The notes below the pieces were generated by a model, which did not search any database, was not told the DNA's origin, and was given only the letters and a program-made list of their open reading frames with translations. Below are positions 11,392-20,447 of a stretch of DNA of 20,792 nucleotides, one piece after another (position 1 is the stretch's first letter; the number at the start of each line of letters is the position of its first letter). The translations under genes and the position numbers were made by a program. The stretch spans positions 2,518-23,309 of the forward strand of contig MNCI01006610.1 in NCBI GenBank assembly GCA_015680685.1, given 5' to 3'. The stretch is from Gnetum montanum (taxonomy: Eukaryota > Streptophyta > Gnetopsida > Gnetales > Gnetaceae).

Positions 11392-11550
11392 CTTCCTAGA
11401 GAAGAATACACATGTAAGCTATGTGGGAAAGGAGATCTTAAGGATAAGCATCACATTTTTCTTAGTTGCCCTCAAACTGAACATTGGAGACAAAAACATA
11501 ATATTGTAGCAAAAAGTCTATATGATCTTTTCTTGTTACATCTAGTGTGA
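11392..11550 (+). pseudogene. LINE (non-LTR retrotransposon) C-terminal zinc-finger fragment
   Basis: An open run of about 52 codons reads LPREEYTCKLCGKGDLKDKH followed by HIFLSCPQTEHWRQK and ends at a TGA at 11548. The spacing C-x2-C ... H-H ... C, preceded by a PREE motif, is typical of the cysteine/histidine segment after the reverse transcriptase of many LINE ORF2 proteins. Just upstream, in the same frame but with two stops, RIKNER fits the 'xRIExGR' sequence that usually precedes it. The reverse transcriptase and endonuclease domains themselves were not recognised, so this is a degraded 3' end in the plus orientation. A gag-type zinc knuckle is unlikely because of the spacing and the flanking motifs. 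Confidence 0.6.
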
Positions 11551-12280
11551 GTCAACGACTTTGTTGAGTCAATATTTAACTTTCATGATACAAATGTAAT
11601 GTTTGTCTAATAGATCCTTTGGCTCTTCGGATGTAATAAAATCTTAGTTACAGTTTCACAATTCCTTCATAGTCTTCATTCTAGGAATTTTTTCATTGGC
11701 CTAGCTTACATGAAACTTCATTCTCTTCAAACTCTATCTCGCCTCCCTAGCTTGACCTTAATACTATTTATGCCTAAACATCTTATGGATATGGTCAAGC
11801 ACACTTTCTATAGGTCTCTTCTTCTCCTTGTGCATTGGTTCATGAACTCACATTTCTCCTTTCAGGTTTCCACTGCCTTCTCTTCTTCATGCTCCTCTTA
11901 AATGGTAGGAATATAATGGTTCTTGCACCACTTGTTACTTGATACTTCTTACTTACTTTGTAGCCTAGTTCTTGCATTACATTCTTCAGTTCACCAATTT
12001 AACATTTCCTTCTCTTGTGAGTTGGCTTACAAGTTTTCACTACTCATCTCATGCTACAACTGACATTTCGCTAGCATCCTTTGGAATACTTTTTCATAGA
12101 TTCTTACATACCCTTCATTCTTCAACGATGATTACTATAATGATAATAATCATGAGTTACATTCCTCAAACACAAGTGACTATTTCCAAAATATTATGTT
12201 TATTTATTAATGATTCCTTGAGTAGTTAGGAGAGAAACAAATCATTACAAACAAATTCATAAGTATCTTCTAGCATCATT
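11551..12280. other. C/T-rich sequence without a recognisable gene
   Basis: Plus-strand frames at 11710-11901 and 11972-12229 are Ser/Leu/Phe/His-rich, as expected from translating pyrimidine-rich DNA. On the minus strand the same DNA reads as Lys/Arg/Glu-rich fragments with stops, which might be an old repeat-protein remnant. No domain can be named. Confidence 0.45.
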
Positions 12281-12876
12281 TTAAATCTTTGATTCTAAAT
12301 TGTTGTTACTGTGTTTTAGGTTTTCAAATGATTTGCCCTTCCTACATCCTCTTTTGTGTCTAGATTAATTAATTTAATAATTCTTACTCATTTAACTCAG
12401 TGCTCAATCTATATCCATTGTTAAGCTTGCATCAGAACTAGACTTGTCATATTAAAAGTTACAACTTGTGGATATGGGAAAAGGTAAAATAATTCCATAG
12501 TTCTATTAATGGGGCACACAAATCAGTCACAAGAATCAATGGCATTGGTTGCGCATAAAAGAAAACTTTTGAGTATTATTTTTTATCCTTAATTCTAAAG
12601 TTCTCATCATGGTACTATGTGTAGGGTTTTCAAATAACTTGCCCTTCATACATCCGCTTTTTTTTTAACATATTAATTGATTTCATTCTTGTTACCACTT
12701 TAACTGAGTGGTCAATCAACATGCACTGCTAAGCTTGCATTGGAATTAGACTTCTCATATTAAAAGCTACAACTTGTGATATGGGAAATGGTGAAATAAT
12801 TCCAAAGTTCTATTAATGGAGTGCACAAATCAGTCACAAAAATCAAATACATTGGCTGTGCATAAAAGAACACTTA
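12281..12876. repeat. Two diverged direct repeats of about 300 bp
   Basis: Copy A (about 12281-12570) and copy B (about 12581-12876) share many blocks in the same order and at an offset of 300-307 bp. These include 'gttttcaaat..cttgcccttc' (12320 and 12626), 'catattaaaag.tacaacttgtg', 'attaatgg.g..cacaaatcagtcaca' and 'gcataaaagaa' (12553 and 12860). Base differences are scattered throughout, so the duplication is old. Neither copy encodes anything. Copy B overlaps the start of the left arm of the inverted repeat. Confidence 0.8.
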
Positions 12877-13169
12877 CTGAAACTGAAATTTTTTACTTAA
12901 GTCTACTAAGACCCTTTGAATCTATCAGAACAATTTCAGAATTCCTTTTCACATTTTTTTTTAATTTCATAACTCAGTGTTTCCTAGTGGAATTAAAGCT
13001 ATAACCTAGGGTTACCAAGCCAAGACTCTTTACCACTAAGCTAACACCTCAATGTTATATGCAAGAAGATATTAACGTCTCCATTATTGAGATATAAGCT
13101 AACGATTTCAACTTAGAAGGGGTGTGTGATTTGGATAATATGATTTGAGGACCATTTGTATAAAATTGT
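12663..13169 (+). repeat. Inverted repeat, left arm (507 bp)
   Basis: This arm is the reverse complement of 13421-13927 over its whole 507 bp without gaps. Paired positions sum to 26590. I found three mismatches (12688, 12723 and 12848), all in the outer part of the arm; the inner 321 bp are identical. The arm ends exactly at the N at 13170. It contains the outer part of direct-repeat copy B and, on its minus strand, a SINE-like segment. The 62-codon open frame in it is simply mirrored in the other arm. Confidence 0.95.
12989..13049 (-). mobile_element. tRNA-derived SINE-like segment, left-arm copy
   Basis: This is the mirror image of the segment at 13541-13601. On the minus strand, box A TAGCTTAGTGG is at 13043-13033 and a box-B-like GCTTTAATTCC is at 12999-12989. 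If the inverted repeat is an assembly artefact, this and the right-arm copy are the same genomic locus. Confidence 0.55.
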
Positions 13170-13170
13170 N
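13170..13170. other. Single N: probable contig join
   Basis: An isolated N sits immediately after the last base of the left inverted-repeat arm. Together with the N at 13928, it delimits a 757-bp piece (13171-13927) whose right two-thirds is the right arm. Confidence 0.9.
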
Positions 13171-13420
13171 CTACAAGAATTATAAAGGAATATGACAATG
13201 CAGACATTGAGACTTACACTAGCAACCTCTTACCTGCAACCGTGCATTTTTATCTATACTCGTCCATTTTATACTACTTTTGCCAACTGCCCCTGATTTC
13301 TGTTTTTTCATGTGTTTCACCAAAATAGATATGTGAATGACTTGTGTTCATTGAGCTTACATTATTCACTTTTTAACTGTTTTTTGCAAAATGTGAAGGT
13401 CTTCCAAAACTGTGCATCAA
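13171..13420. other. 250-bp spacer between the inverted-repeat arms
   Basis: AT-rich single-copy sequence, read on both strands. I looked here for the next carboxypeptidase exon (a HYVPQL-type motif on the minus strand) and found none. Confidence 0.6.
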
Positions 13421-13927
13421 ACAATTTTATACAAATGGTCCTCAAATCATATTATCCAAATCACACACCCCTTCTAAGTTGAAATCGTTAGCTTATATCT
13501 CAATAATGGAGACGTTAATATCTTCTTGCATATAACATTGAGGTGTTAGCTTAGTGGTAAAGAGTCTTGGCTTGGTAACCCTAGGTTATAGCTTTAATTC
13601 CACTAGGAAACACTGAGTTATGAAATTAAAAAAAAATGTGAAAAGGAATTCTGAAATTGTTCTGATAGATTCAAAGGGTCTTAGTAGACTTAAGTAAAAA
13701 ATTTCAGTTTCAGTAAGTGTTCTTTTATGCACAGCCAATGTGTTTGATTTTTGTGACTGATTTGTGCACTCCATTAATAGAACTTTGGAATTATTTCACC
13801 ATTTCCCATATCACAAGTTGTAGCTTTTAATATGAGAAGTCTAATTCCAATGCAAGCTTAGCAGTGGATGTTGATTGACCACTCAGTTAAAGTGGTAACA
13901 ATAATGAAATCAATTAATATGTTAAAA
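13421..13927 (-). repeat. Inverted repeat, right arm (507 bp)
   Basis: This arm is the reverse complement of 12663-13169 with three mismatches at 13742, 13867 and 13902. It ends in AAAA immediately before the N at 13928. The matching place in the left arm lies inside a T9 run (12658-12666), so the break in this arm coincides with a homopolymer. Confidence 0.95.
13541..13635 (+). mobile_element. tRNA-derived SINE-like segment, right-arm copy
   Basis: The segment starts 'aggtgttagcttagtgg'. Box A TAGCTTAGTGG at 13547-13557 fits the tRNA box A consensus exactly. A weaker box-B-like GCTTTAATTCC lies at 13591-13601, after a 33-nt interval that suits a tRNA head. The stretch ends in an A9 run at 13627-13635, which could be the retroposon tail. 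The relic at 6007-6070 shares the order and spacing of the boxes. The body is very short and no target-site duplication was found, so it is either a minimal or a truncated SINE. Confidence 0.55.
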
Positions 13928-13928
13928 N
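13928..13928. other. Single N: probable contig join
   Basis: An isolated N sits immediately after the right inverted-repeat arm and about 180 bp from the donor site of carboxypeptidase intron 4 (14106). The missing part of the gene is therefore on the far side of this join. Confidence 0.9.
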
Positions 13929-14092
13929 GACATTCAGGAGATCTGACCATTGCTGTAATCTTATACTAAGACTACTATTGTGTTCCATATTGATATCAAA
14001 CAGAAAAGCATGAATGATTTAAAACAAACAGAAAATCAATCATGAACCATTTCAAGAGTAAAAGGTAACCAAAAATGACGTTTATGCCTTCA

Positions 14093-15009
<917 letters not shown>

Positions 15010-15942
15010 TTTCACCTCGTCAATGGCGATTGTGGCTCTCCTTCGTTCCGACCCAGAGAAGATAATGGATAAGGTGCACAGAAGATTCTTTCTCTACCAC
15101 TGTTTCCCGCTCTGTTCTTTTTTTTAAATTAAATTCTTTTTCCGTTAAATTATCATAGTTCTGGCTGTAACAATGTTTTATCAAGAATCTCTGCTATCTA
15201 ATATTTTTTTTACTAAATCTCTACTGAACATTTTATTACCAAAGTATCTACTTAGGAAACAATGTAGAAGCTTCCTCGGAATCTTGCCTTCTCCTTCTAC
15301 AAATATATACCCAACATATTACATATATGCATCACACACTGCCATATTTTTTGCCCATTACTAAACACAAGAGCTTTTAATCTTGCTCGTGTCTTGCATG
15401 AAGAATTACCCAAACGAGTGAACGGGCCATCAAATTCGCACTCAAGCTAGGCTAGTGTATTTTGAGTTGCATTGTTCACGGAATACATGCAAGCACAAAC
15501 TGAAAACCGTACACTCCCACGTGGTAAGGATGAGGGTCTTCTCGTACAAATCGCTGCATCCATGAAAAAGATGATGAAAAAGATGCATTTTTTTGGACTT
15601 TTAATCTTGAAGGTGGAAAACGTGAAGACCACAACGTTCTATGGCCGAAAAGCAATCTTGCAACTAGCGAATGTTCTAGCATAATAGAAATAAACTTCTA
15701 GGATGGCTTGATGCCGATACAAATCTTAAGGAGGTTATTCTTGTATGAGAGGAGATAGCATTTACTCATAATTTTACTAGTTAAAACTAGGACAAGCAAA
15801 AAGTGGATCAAAATATCAATAATCATACTTTTAAAATAGCTTCTATGCAAAATCAAGGTTACCATGGTACTTTTATGTAAAGGCCCAAAGGAGCTTCATC
15901 CTCCATCTAGAGATGAGGATCTTAAGTTAGAATCACGCAAGG
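15010..15942. other. 5' flank and putative promoter of the carboxypeptidase gene
   Basis: This is the upstream region of the minus-strand gene. Pyrimidine-rich and AT-rich stretches occur at 15100-15140 and 15180-15260. No clear TATAAA on the minus strand was found within 150 bp of the ATG. The small open frames here (60-70 codons at 15173-15364 and 15447-15684) overlap on both strands and match no known protein. Confidence 0.45.
15518..15523. promoter_or_regulatory. G-box (CACGTG) upstream of the carboxypeptidase
   Basis: A palindromic CCACGTGG core lies about 510 bp upstream of the carboxypeptidase start codon. G-boxes are known binding sites for plant bZIP and bHLH factors in light, ABA and stress responses. 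That it controls this gene is inferred from position only. Confidence 0.35.
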
Positions 15943-15960
15943 CACCACATGTATGTGGTG
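15943..15960. repeat. Perfect 8-bp inverted repeat with 2-bp centre
   Basis: CACCACAT-gt-ATGTGGTG is a perfect short palindrome. It lies just left of a longer imperfect hairpin at 15983-16076. Confidence 0.8.
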
Positions 15961-15982
15961 ATATAAAGAACAATTTGATTTT

Positions 15983-16076
15983 TTGTGTCTTCAAGAGACA
16001 AAAACTATGGCCGAATAGAGCATTCATTTGATCAAAAAGCTTTTCCCAAACATAAGTTTTGTTTTTCAAGACACAA
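15983..16076. repeat. Imperfect long hairpin (possible MITE remnant)
   Basis: The left arm TTGTGTCTT...ACAAAAACT (15983-16006) pairs with the right arm AGTTTTGT...AAGACACAA (16055-16076). Two 8-9 bp perfect blocks are separated by a mismatched centre, and the loop is about 48 nt. It could be a small foldback element, but no flanking target-site duplication was identified. Confidence 0.45.
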
Positions 16077-16080
16077 CAAG

Positions 16081-16900
16081 GCATTCTAAGGATTTAAATT
16101 ATCTAGTGTACTTACTAGTATGTAGCATATAATTGATAAGCAGTAGAGTATCCAACACCCAACCATACGAGATATGATTGTTCATGCACAATCTCAGTTG
16201 AACTCTGCAAATAAGGCAATGTGATTATACTAGTAATTCGTTAGCATTTGCGATCGTTCTCTTCCCACATGAATTAGTAAAATCAATGCATATGGTTTAT
16301 CTCACGGTGAGGTATATGATAATTGATGTTAAATTGGCCATTATGTTCCTGCTAATCATGAAGTGAAAGTAAAAGTTCCTAAATCTAAGTAATAGCAAAA
16401 CATATCTAAACTAGCCTACACAATGAGTAGGTGGTCTTGATCTTCCAGTCACACCTTGGACTTCATGCAACTACTACTGGGATTACTAAGTACTACACTA
16501 CTGGGCGTATCAAATGATAGTATTACTAGGTTACCAAGCAGTTACACTTACGTGCTTGAGATCAGTCGTACTCATTCCGCTTAATGACATTAAAAGTAAA
16601 TTGCAAGGAATGGTAAATATTAACTATGAAAATAGTAAATAGTAAACTAATTAGAAACAAAAATAAAAGTGTTGTTGCAATGATGTAGAGTAATCTCAAT
16701 CTTTATTGTTGGTCATGCAATGTGTCCAAGTATATCACACTTGAATAAAGATTCTATTTAATTACAAAACATCACACTATGGGCACATGTTGCTAAGTAC
16801 TGAATTCAAGAAAACAAATTGAAAGAGATCTATTACTATGCTATCAAATCTACTATGAATCCATGCATCCAAGTGTTACCTATATAGGCTACTAGACCAA
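16081..16900. other. AT-rich sequence upstream of the gypsy relic
   Basis: No open frames of note. This is where the 5' LTR and primer-binding site of the downstream Ty3/gypsy relic would be expected, but no recognisable LTR boundary or TGGCGCC-type primer-binding site was found. The 3' LTR lies outside the window, so the two LTRs cannot be compared. Confidence 0.5.
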
Positions 16901-17259
16901 GTAGCAAAAGAAAAAGGAGAATTGTGAAAAAGGAAATCCACTAAAGAGTATATAACAAGGATTCAACCATTAGAAAAAATATATGTAAAATACAAGAAGA
17001 AGAAACTTTAGAAGATGTGATTCAATGAAAGACTTTACCTATTGAAACATTGTTCAACGATATTGCAACAAAGGTAGAAAAATATGGAACACTATAAAAT
17101 GAAAAATTTTCTAGAGCATTAAATATAGTAGAAGAGAAGATTGTACAAGCCTTTAATAAAAATAAGGATAGGAAGAAGATAAAAGATAATGGATGTGAAA
17201 GTTATAAAAATAAAGGGAAATTTGCTACAATTTAGAAAATTAAAGACTCAAGCTCTCAA

Positions 17260-17340
17260 GATAACACTACTTGTAAAGTGTGCCAATATGAACATCCTAA
17301 GAGATGTTGTCTTATCATGATCCACTTACAAGAGTCTCAA
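17260..17340 (+). pseudogene. gag zinc-knuckle remnant
   Basis: TTCKVCQYEHPKRCCL lies in the position of the gag nucleocapsid finger. C-x2-C and a following His and Cys are visible, but the spacing is C-x2-C-x3-H-x3-C rather than the standard C-x2-C-x4-H-x4-C. The knuckle is therefore altered. The upstream sequence from about 16900 is Lys-rich with stops. Downstream (17380-17860) is a Gln/Ser/Pro/Tyr-rich linker, also with stops and frameshifts, as is common between gag and protease in this group. Confidence 0.45.
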
Positions 17341-18210
17341 ACATATGTACTAAATTCAAATTTTGTCAAAACATAGATGTCAAGACAAGTATCTTATCCA
17401 CAAGGTAATTACAAATGACCCTATTAACGACCATACTATTCAAGTGGGGCTTATCCTCAACTGCAAGAACCAACTAGTAGTAGTGGCCATAAATCACAAT
17501 TACGGGGCAATTATGGGGGATATCATCGCCAAGGCAACAATAGCCATATTGATAACCAGATCATTATGGATACTATGTACAAAATCCCATATCTTCCAAA
17601 AATACTTCTGTTCATGCTTCTTCTCCCTACTATCTAATAGAATATCATAGGTCTACAACCTTGTGCATGGAATCACATTCTTACACATCTCAACTAGTAG
17701 TAGGTCCATCCTATCAAGCTCCCAACCCTCTACCATCAAAACCATCACAATTTATGCAAGGGGAACAACCAACACAAACACAACAGGAAAATGCTACTAC
17801 AACAATCACTACATAAGAGGAAATTACTAATACAAGTGAACCAAGATCCATGAAATGTTCCTTCTTTAGGGAAAGTCTTGAAAAGATTTAAAGGCTAAGA
17901 ACTTCATCTACCCCTACTTCTCCCATATATAGTCCTCAAAATCATGCTATGCTTCCAAATTCAATAAAAAATGATCTAATAACTATCATGCTTACATATA
18001 TAATAACACATTGGATAAAAGCAAGAGCACTTTCCAAGAAGAGGACAAATCTAGGAAGTTCTTTAATCTATCTTCAAATAGAATGACAGAAGTCATGTAA
18101 AGCTCTAATAGATTTTCGGTTAGGAGTGAATCTTACTTTTCAAAATATGTACAAGGCTTGGAATTTATCCCCATTAAAGAAGTATAACATCTGACAAGAT
18201 GGCTTATTAG

Positions 18211-18480
18211 TGTATTGTTGTTTCACTAGGACAAGTGAAAGATGTGATAAGTACCATAAGTGGCTGGGCTTATTTTATTGATTTCCTGGTTACTCATGTG
18301 GGGAAGAATAAAGTTAAATTTCCTATAGTCATGAGAAGAGTATGGCTTAGCATCATTGATGCTAAACTTAAAATTAGAAATTTATTCTTGAAAATCTCCA
18401 AGGAGAATGAAGCTAGGATTATTCAAAGATGCAAAGTTCCATGCATTGCACACAACAATAACAAGTATAATTGCATGTAG
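18211..18480 (+). pseudogene. Aspartic protease remnant of the gypsy element
   Basis: A 90-codon open run between an in-frame TAG (18208) and a stop at 18478 reads CIVVSLGQVKDVISTISG, then YFIDFLVTHVGKNKVKFPIV, then MRRVWLSIIDAKL. This matches the C-terminal half of the retropepsin in Athila/Tat-type elements, where a (Y/F)PIxxGRPWLxxxDA segment follows. Here G is lost from the 'GRPWL' motif (RRVWL). The D-S/T-G active-site part upstream could not be found in any frame. Confidence 0.5.
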
Positions 18481-19021
18481 AAAGTATGGACATTAAAATA
18501 TGATACCATTCCAACATGCAACAAACGTGTTAAGGATATGTGTGTATGACAACATCTATATGTAGCAACCACAAAATAAGAGGGTACCCAATGGCTGATT
18601 AAGGAACAAAAATCAAGATCAAACATATGCATGAAACTAGCTAATAAAATTATAAGTGCCTACATTGAAGAGACTGATAAAATAGAGATGATCCATAGAT
18701 AACCTCCTTACACAAATTCCCAACAAGATGAAGACACTGAATGGAGAAAATTAGAGATATAAAAAAAAATATGAACCTTAACTATTAGAACTAAAAGCCC
18801 TACTAGATGCTCTTGAATATAGTTTCTCGAATAATAAAAAACCAGTAAATATAAATGCCAATATTGATAAGGAACAGAAGAGAAAGTTATTTGGAGTGGT
18901 AAACAAATGACCAATTGTATTTGCATGGTATTATAATGAGATCAATGGCATTGATATACACATTTTTCAATATTGAATCTACACAAATCCCAATGTTAAA
19001 CCACACCATCAATCTTAATTA

Positions 19022-19690
19022 ACACTAAATATGAAACTTAAAGAATTTATTAAATAGGAATTAGAAAAGTTGTTAAAGGTAGGATTCATCTATCCTATCA
19101 CAGATAGTGAATGGGTTAGTCCATTAGTCATTGTTCCAAAGAAGGATGGTAAGTGAAGGATTTGTATAGACTTTTGATTATTGAATAGGGAAACATTCAA
19201 AGACCATTTTCCTTTACCATTTGTTGATCAATTGATGGATACCATTATGAGAAATCAGTACTATAGTTTTCTAGATGAATATAATGGATACAATCAAATC
19301 TATATCATACCAGAAGATCAAGAGAAGATGACATTCACTAACACATGGGAAACATTTGTGTATAGACAAATATCGTTTAACCTATGAAACACTCTAGCCA
19401 TATTTAAAAGACTTATTCTCAACATCTTTCAGAAACAATTGGTAATGGAGTTCAGATATTTATGGATGATTTCTCTACATATGGGCTTGACTCCAAACAA
19501 GCTTTGGATTGCTTAGAATAGGTTTTGAAATTATGCATTGAAATAAATTTAAAGCTCGATTGGCAGAAGAGCCACTTAATGATCCAAGGTGGCATAGTTT
19601 TGGGACATAAGGTATCTTACAATGAAAGAGAGGTATATCTAGACAAGATTAGAGTCATTTAGAACATTACCAAAAGACCATAAATAGTTA
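19022..19690 (+). pseudogene. Reverse transcriptase remnant (gypsy)
   Basis: The first half is in frame 2 from about 19046: KVGFIYPITDSEWVSPLVIV, PKKDGK, then FKDHFPLPFVDQLMD and YNQIYIIPEDQEKMTFTNTW up to a stop at 19385. After a frameshift the second half continues in frame 1. The catalytic motif FMDD is intact at 19459-19470, followed by FSTYGLDSKQALDCLE and a KLDWQKSH...GHKVS stretch. In-frame stops replace Trp (19154), a probable Arg (19175) and a probable Cys (19385), and others follow. Comparison with the family shows that no large part of the palm is deleted, so decay is mostly by point change and small indels. Confidence 0.9.
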
Positions 19691-19699
19691 AGGATGTTT

Positions 19700-20165
19700 G
19701 ATCATTCCTTGGTCATAAAGGGTACTATAGAAGATTTAGTAAAAAATTTTCAAAGATTCTAAAGCTGCTTGTCAAACTAACAAAGAAAAATACACCATTC
19801 CAATGGTTCAAACACTATAAAAAGGCATTTAAAACATAAAGCAAAAACTAATCAAGACACCAATCCTTAGAGCTTTAGATTGATCTAAGCCTTTCTAGAT
19901 CATGATTGATGCTTCAAACTATGCATTCGGAGTAGTACTAACCCAACTAGATGATAAAAAAAATCGTATTACATACACTGCATCAATAGAAGCATTACCA
20001 ATGCATAACTATACCACTACAAAAAGGGATCATTTGGTTATGATATATGCACTTAAAAAATTCAGACATTATATGTTTGTGTATTCCATCTATATTCATA
20101 TAGATCCCAGTGTAATCAAATTTTTAATGAATAAACCAATGGTTAGTCTAAGAGTGATAAGATGA
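19700..20165 (+). pseudogene. Connection and RNase H remnant (gypsy)
   Basis: FLGHKGYYRRF (19705-19737) is the standard segment linking RT and RNase H. The RNase H domain is readable in a third frame from 19902: MIDASNYAFGVVLTQ with the first catalytic Asp, TTTKRDHLVMIYALKKFRHY where the usual second-site Glu appears as Asp, and IYIHIDPSVIKFLMNK with a further catalytic-type Asp. The frame ends at a stop at 20163-20165. The next few codons (up to about 20230) continue the family's 'EFDI...' segment with a shift. Confidence 0.85.
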
Positions 20166-20447
20166 TTCATTATATTATAAGAATTTGATATAACAATGAT
20201 TGACAAGAAAGAAACTAGAACATTGTAACTAATCATTTTTCAAGACTCAAATGGGATTAAAAAAAATGAAGAACCATTATCATACTAATTTCCTAATGAA
20301 AATTTATTTACTAAGATAGTAATGGTTGTGGATTTAGTAGCAAAGTCATGGATTACTGATTATATGACATACCAAACTACATAAGAACTTCTTGCTAAAT
20401 GGGATAAAAAGAAAAAAGAGCAGTTTCAACACAAAGTGAAATAATAC

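Noticed and set aside
12816-13004. 62-codon open frame, mirrored identically at 13586-13774 on the minus strand
   Set aside because: It is the same sequence in the two arms of the inverted repeat. It overlaps a SINE-like segment and a direct repeat, and has no domain; not treated as a gene.
13171-13420. Carboxypeptidase exon 5 in the spacer
   Set aside because: I read the minus strand in all frames for the HYVPQ motif and its neighbours and found none.
13541-13610. A functional tRNA gene
   Set aside because: Box A is good, but box B deviates at several positions and no cloverleaf with paired acceptor ends could be drawn. The related segment at 6007 is likewise degenerate. SINE-like is the better call.
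15010-15015. Extension of the carboxypeptidase start by two codons upstream
   Set aside because: The codon at 15015-15013 is GTG. The first ATG in frame is at 15009, and it leads directly into a good signal peptide.
15447-15684. Overlapping 60-70 codon frames on both strands in the carboxypeptidase 5' flank
   Set aside because: They occupy the same bases on opposite strands, show no family match, and are expected in this composition.
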